From Nitrospirota bacterium (GTDB taxonomy: Bacteria > Nitrospirota > Thermodesulfovibrionia > Thermodesulfovibrionales > JdFR-88), in the NCBI GenBank assembly GCA_021789735.1, contig JAJYJB010000010.1:1-44381 (forward strand): 44,381 nucleotides of DNA, in the 5' to 3' direction. The first letter of the stretch is position 1. Every line of letters starts with the position of its first letter. The notes beneath the pieces are model-generated. The model made no database searches. It saw only the letters and a list, made by a program, of their open reading frames with translations, and was not told the origin of the DNA. A program made the translations under genes and the position numbers. Positions 40,937 through 44,381 of the stretch are shown piece by piece.

Positions 40937-43270
40937 ATGAAGAAGATCTGGCTTGTCTTGCTGGTAGTGCTGATCCCTCTTTTGGCCGGTACGGCAGTTG
41001 GCGGGTATCTGGGGTTGATCAAGGACACCCCCTCTATAAGCGAGCTTAAAAAGGGCCATGGACATGGCACCAGGATATATGCCGACGACGACTCTTTTGT
41101 GGCTGAGATCAGCACGCAAAAAGGCATCAGTGTGCCGTTCCGTGAGATACCCGAAAACCTGAGAGACGCGGTAGTGGCAGTTGAGGATGCCCGGTTTTAC
41201 CAGCACCCGGCGCTGGACTACATCGGGATAATCAGGGCGGCGATGACCGACCTCTACTACCACCGCATAGTGCAGGGCGGCAGCACCATTACCCAGCAGT
41301 TGGCCAAGATAACCTTCCTCAGCCCGAAGCGCACGTTCAAAAGGAAGATCCGGGAAGCGGCGCTGGCCATAAAGATGGAGAAAAGCCTGACAAAAAATCA
41401 GATACTTGAGCTCTATCTTAACCGGGTGTATTTCGGGCACGGCGCCTATGGCGTTCAAGAAGCCGCCAAACTGTACTTTGGGGAGCCCGTCACGCGGCTT
41501 ACCCTGCCGGAGGCGGCGCTGCTTGCCGGTCTCATAAAGGGCCCGGGAGAGTTCTCACCCTATGTCCATCCGCAAAGGGCCAAAGAGCGCCAGGGTTTCG
41601 TGCTCCAGAGGATGCACGATGAGGGGTATATCACCAAGACGCAGATGCTGCGGGCATTCAGGACACCGGTAAGGCTGAGCCCGATCAGGCCGGCTTTCGA
41701 GGCCAACGCGTATTTTGTGGATTACGTAAAGAAGTACCTCGTGCAGAAGTACGGCGCCAAGATGGTCTACTCCGGCGGCCTCAGGGTATATACCACCTTG
41801 AGGAAAGACTACCAGATGGCGGCCGAAAGCGCGCTGAGGGCGGGCCTCAGGGCGGTTGATAAGAGACGGGGCTGGAGAGGGCCGATACGGCAGATAAGCG
41901 ACCTCGAAGCGCTCAAGGCGTCGGAGACCCCCTCCTCTGTTCTGCCCGCACGCGGAGAGATAACCGATGGCACGGTGCTTAAGGTCACGCCGGACCGGGC
42001 CCTTATAGACGTGGCCGGACATACAGGCGTGCTTCTGAAAAAGGACGCCATGTGGGCCCAGACGGTCCTGCTGCCCGACGGCAGGACAAAGACCATAAAG
42101 AATTTCAACCTTACCAGGATACTGGGCCCCGGAGATGTCATAAAGGTCAGGGTATTGTACGCCTCCGAGCGCGGACTTTTCAGCCTGTCTCTGGAGCAGG
42201 GGCCGCAGGTCCAGGGGGCGCTGGTGGCCATGGACCCGAAAACGGGTTTTGTCCGGGCGCTCGTCGGGGGATATGATTACCTGCAAAGCGAATATGACCG
42301 GGCCCTTTACTCAAAGAGGCAGGCGGGCTCGTCATTCAAGCCGATAATCTACGGCGCGGCGCTAAACGAAGGCATACCGCCCTCCTACGTGATCAACGAC
42401 GCACCCGTGACGTACCAGTGGAACGGCGGGGAATGGAGCCCAAAGAACTACGAGCGGACCTATGGCGGGCCCACCAGCCTCAGGGACGCGCTTGCCCATT
42501 CGATAAACGTGGTCACCGTGAAACTCCTGGACAAAATAGGGGTAGACAAGGCCATAGATTTCGCGCACCTGATGGGCGTCGAGGAGCCCATGCCTCATGA
42601 CCTCACCCTGGCCCTGGGCTCTTTAAGCATAACCCCGATAGACCTGCTTGCAGCCTATGCCCCTTACGACAACGGCGGGATAAGGGTGCAGCCGATAATA
42701 ATAAAATATATTACCGATTCCAGGGGCCGGATACTGGAGTCCAACCAGCCTTCAACGGAGAGGGTGATCACCCCCCAGGTCGCCTTCCTCATGACCTCTA
42801 TGCTTCAGGACGTCGTAAGGGACGGGACAGGGTGGAGGGCCAGGGTCCTCGGGCAGGACGTGGCAGGCAAGACCGGGACGACCAACGATTACCGTGACGC
42901 CTGGTTCGTAGGTTTTTCGCCTGACCTCATGGCCGCCACATGGGTGGGCTTTGACAACATGCAGAGCCTTGGCTATGGGGAGACGGGCGCCCAGGCCGCA
43001 AGCCCCATCTGGGTGCAGTTCATGAAATACGCCATGAGCAAATCCCCCGATGAGAGTTTCGGGCCCCCGCCTGAGGGCATATCGGCATATACCGTGGACT
43101 CAGTGACGGGCGAAATCATAGACAATTCGCCTGCGCCGGTCTCGAACCCCGAATATTACAAGGAATATTTCCTCACGGGTACGCAGCCGCAGTCGGGGGC
43201 GCGCCTTCAGCCCCTGCAGCCCCGCGATAACGCGGGCGCCGGCCAGGGCGTGTCCGGTGTCACCAATTAA
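40937..43270 (+). CDS. Penicillin-binding protein 1A (transglycosylase/transpeptidase)
   Basis: This 777-residue bifunctional peptidoglycan synthase has an N-terminal membrane anchor (4-24). The GT51 domain has the catalytic E83 in AVEDARFYQHP and GGSTITQQLAK near 115. An OB-like insert follows (about 320-420). The transpeptidase domain has S465-x-x-K468 (SSFK), SIN in AHSINVV and KTGT at 645-648. It builds cell wall at the outer face of the membrane. The translation start lacks a Shine-Dalgarno and follows the promoter almost directly. Confidence 0.97.
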   Translation: MKKIWLVLLVVLIPLLAGTAVGGYLGLIKDTPSISELKKGHGHGTRIYADDDSFVAEISTQKGISVPFREIPENLRDAVVAVEDARFYQHPALDYIGIIRAAMTDLYYHRIVQGGSTITQQLAKITFLSPKRTFKRKIREAALAIKMEKSLTKNQILELYLNRVYFGHGAYGVQEAAKLYFGEPVTRLTLPEAALLAGLIKGPGEFSPYVHPQRAKERQGFVLQRMHDEGYITKTQMLRAFRTPVRLSPIRPAFEANAYFVDYVKKYLVQKYGAKMVYSGGLRVYTTLRKDYQMAAESALRAGLRAVDKRRGWRGPIRQISDLEALKASETPSSVLPARGEITDGTVLKVTPDRALIDVAGHTGVLLKKDAMWAQTVLLPDGRTKTIKNFNLTRILGPGDVIKVRVLYASERGLFSLSLEQGPQVQGALVAMDPKTGFVRALVGGYDYLQSEYDRALYSKRQAGSSFKPIIYGAALNEGIPPSYVINDAPVTYQWNGGEWSPKNYERTYGGPTSLRDALAHSINVVTVKLLDKIGVDKAIDFAHLMGVEEPMPHDLTLALGSLSITPIDLLAAYAPYDNGGIRVQPIIIKYITDSRGRILESNQPSTERVITPQVAFLMTSMLQDVVRDGTGWRARVLGQDVAGKTGTTNDYRDAWFVGFSPDLMAATWVGFDNMQSLGYGETGAQAASPIWVQFMKYAMSKSPDESFGPPPEGISAYTVDSVTGEIIDNSPAPVSNPEYYKEYFLTGTQPQSGARLQPLQPRDNAGAGQGVSGVTN

Positions 43271-43326
43271 ACGGGCTCGACGGTCTAAAATAGTGCCATA
43301 AATTTTAAAAAAGGAGGGGATGCGGC

Positions 43327-43719
43327 ATGGTCCAAAAAAGGTTTTTTTTTGCCGGGGAAAGCATAGCGGCCCTCGTCATTGCGCTTGCCGTAGCTCTTGT
43401 CTTTCCCGTAAAAGCATTCTCAGGCCCCGTTGTCCATGGGGAAAAAAGCTCTTCAGTCTATGAAAAGGCTCTGTCCGCTTATTCCCGCGGCGATTACGCA
43501 ACCGCCGCGGGGCTGCTGAAAAAAGAGGTAAGCGTGCGTCCGGACGCCAGGAGCTATTACCTGCTTGGCTACGCCAGCTACAAGCTTGGCCGCCGTATGG
43601 CCGCAAAAAGATATTTCAGCGAGGCATATCTGATAGACCCAAGGCTTGACCCCAGTACCATTCTGCTTCAGGCGGGAAAGGCGGGGGGAAAAGGAAGGCG
43701 CTCCGGGGCGCAAAAATGA
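43327..43719 (+). CDS. Small exported TPR protein
   Basis: This 130-residue protein has AGGAGG upstream of its ATG and a signal peptide (ALVIALAVALVFPVKAFS). One to two TPR-like helical pairs follow (YEKALSAYSRGDYATAAGLLKKEV, given as key residues SAYSRGDYATAAGLL; and YYLLGYASYKLGRRMAAKRYF). The C-terminus is Gly/Lys/Arg-rich. It would serve as a periplasmic protein-protein adaptor. It overlaps the following phosphomannomutase gene by 4 bases (ATGA) and so is cotranscribed, but a functional link is not evident. Confidence 0.8.
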   Translation: MVQKRFFFAGESIAALVIALAVALVFPVKAFSGPVVHGEKSSSVYEKALSAYSRGDYATAAGLLKKEVSVRPDARSYYLLGYASYKLGRRMAAKRYFSEAYLIDPRLDPSTILLQAGKAGGKGRRSGAQK

Positions 43720-44381
43720 CGGTTTCCCCTCACATATTCAGGCAATACGACATACGCGGCGTCTGGGGCCAAGATCTGAACGAGGAGGTCGTCTACTCCA
43801 TAGGCAGGGCAATGGCCTTCCGGCTTTATGAGAGGTCAGCGGGGAAAAAGGGCCTGAAGGTCACCGTGGCGCGCGATGTAAGGCTGAGCTCACCGGCCAT
43901 GGCCACCGCCCTTTCCCGGGCGTTCATGGAAAGCGGCATAGATGTCATGGACCTGGGGGCCTGCCCGACTCCCGTCCAGTACTTCTCTCTTTTCAGTATG
44001 CCCGTGGATGGAGGCGCGATGATAACCGCAAGCCACAACCCTGCCCAGTTCAACGGCCTCAAGCTCTCTATAGGCGCAGAGACGATCTACGGGGCGGAGA
44101 TACAGAGGATCAGGGAGTATATCTCGGAAGAAAAGACGGTAAACGGCCCCGGGGCCCTTCTGATGCACGACATATTGCCTGAATACATGGAGTACATGAG
44201 GGGCCAGTTCGGACAGCTTGGAGGGGTGAAGGCTGTGCTTGACTGCGGAAACGGCGCGGCCGGCCTGGTCGCACCGCAGCTCTTTAACAGCCTGGGTATC
44301 GAAACCGTCCCCCTCTACTGCACCCCGGACGGCACCTTCCCGAATCACCACCCGGACCCCGTGGTGCCCGAAAACATAAAA
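43716..44381 (+). CDS. Phosphomannomutase/phosphoglucomutase, N-terminal part (runs off right edge)
   Basis: The first 222 residues are present. The alpha-D-phosphohexomutase family is shown by FRQYDIRGVWGQDL near the N-terminus, ARDVRLSSP near 50, the catalytic serine loop ITASHNPAQFNGLK near 105 (Ser is phosphorylated in the cycle) and LDCGNGAAG near 173. It interconverts mannose- or glucose-6-phosphate and the 1-phosphate, feeding nucleotide sugars such as the CDP-glucose pathway at the other end of the window. The ATG overlaps the TPR gene stop by 4 bases. Confidence 0.95.
   Translation, partial: MTVSPHIFRQYDIRGVWGQDLNEEVVYSIGRAMAFRLYERSAGKKGLKVTVARDVRLSSPAMATALSRAFMESGIDVMDLGACPTPVQYFSLFSMPVDGGAMITASHNPAQFNGLKLSIGAETIYGAEIQRIREYISEEKTVNGPGALLMHDILPEYMEYMRGQFGQLGGVKAVLDCGNGAAGLVAPQLFNSLGIETVPLYCTPDGTFPNHHPDPVVPENIK

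Overview
This window comes from a bacterial chromosome. It carries the MEP isoprenoid genes ispD and ispF, FtsK, a class A penicillin-binding protein, HtrA, RlmN, sigma-54 regulation and nucleotide-sugar genes. The base composition is GC-rich, and ATA (Ile) and AGG (Arg) codons are used freely. Two multihaem c-type cytochromes, Fe-S proteins and a corrinoid methyl-transfer system point to an anaerobe, plausibly a Desulfobacterota or Nitrospirota-like lineage. The phylum is inference; the window has no rRNA and I could run no searches.

Layout. Positions 1-5855 (minus strand) hold surface-polysaccharide genes: rfbG (partial), rfbF, a WbaP-type sugar-phosphate transferase, a fused WbpB-WbpD-like oxidoreductase/acetyltransferase and a UDP-GlcNAc 2-epimerase. 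Positions 6170-7749 (plus) hold a signal-less solute-binding-like protein and an unknown protein. Positions 7838-20266 (minus) are a tightly packed run of 13 genes. Positions 20427-23875 (minus) encode a histidine kinase and an NtrC-type sigma-54 activator. Positions 23985-28279 (minus) encode a 15-site and an 8-haem cytochrome c flanking a TPR protein and a thioredoxin-fold/TPR protein whose CxxC is replaced by SVNS. Positions 28540-30549 encode a hybrid histidine kinase, followed by tRNA-Leu(GAG). From 30897 to the end are mostly housekeeping genes: ftsK, metK, ahcY, rlmN, ispF, ispD, a PIN-TRAM protein, an HtrA protease, PBP1A, a TPR lipid-envelope-type protein and a phosphomannomutase (partial).

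The centrepiece is the 7.8-20.3 kb run. In transcription order it encodes a degenerate receiver protein, an MtaA/MtbA-type methylcobamide:coenzyme M methyltransferase, a carboxymuconolactone-decarboxylase-family protein, an MtrH-family methyltransferase, a second MtaA-type enzyme, a cobalamin-binding corrinoid protein, a QueG-like double [4Fe-4S] protein, a RACo-type corrinoid activase, a small Cys-rich protein, HdrE-like cytochrome b, HdrD-like CCG protein, cysteate synthase and a fused ComDE sulfopyruvate decarboxylase. The last two are the Methanosarcina-type route to coenzyme M (2-mercaptoethanesulfonate).

So one bacterial operon appears to join synthesis of the 'methanogen' cofactor CoM, enzymes that move methyl groups between a tetrahydropterin, a corrinoid protein and CoM, the activase that keeps the corrinoid reduced, and a membrane HdrDE-like thiol/disulfide module. 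A consensus sigma-54 promoter (TGGCACG-N4-TTGCT) lies at its head. A repeated TGGGGAA/TTCCCCA dyad sits about 115-155 bp upstream, and the NtrC-type activator is the adjacent gene. No methyl-CoM reductase is visible here, so the fate of methyl-CoM is open. Most intergenic promoters listed are pattern matches only.
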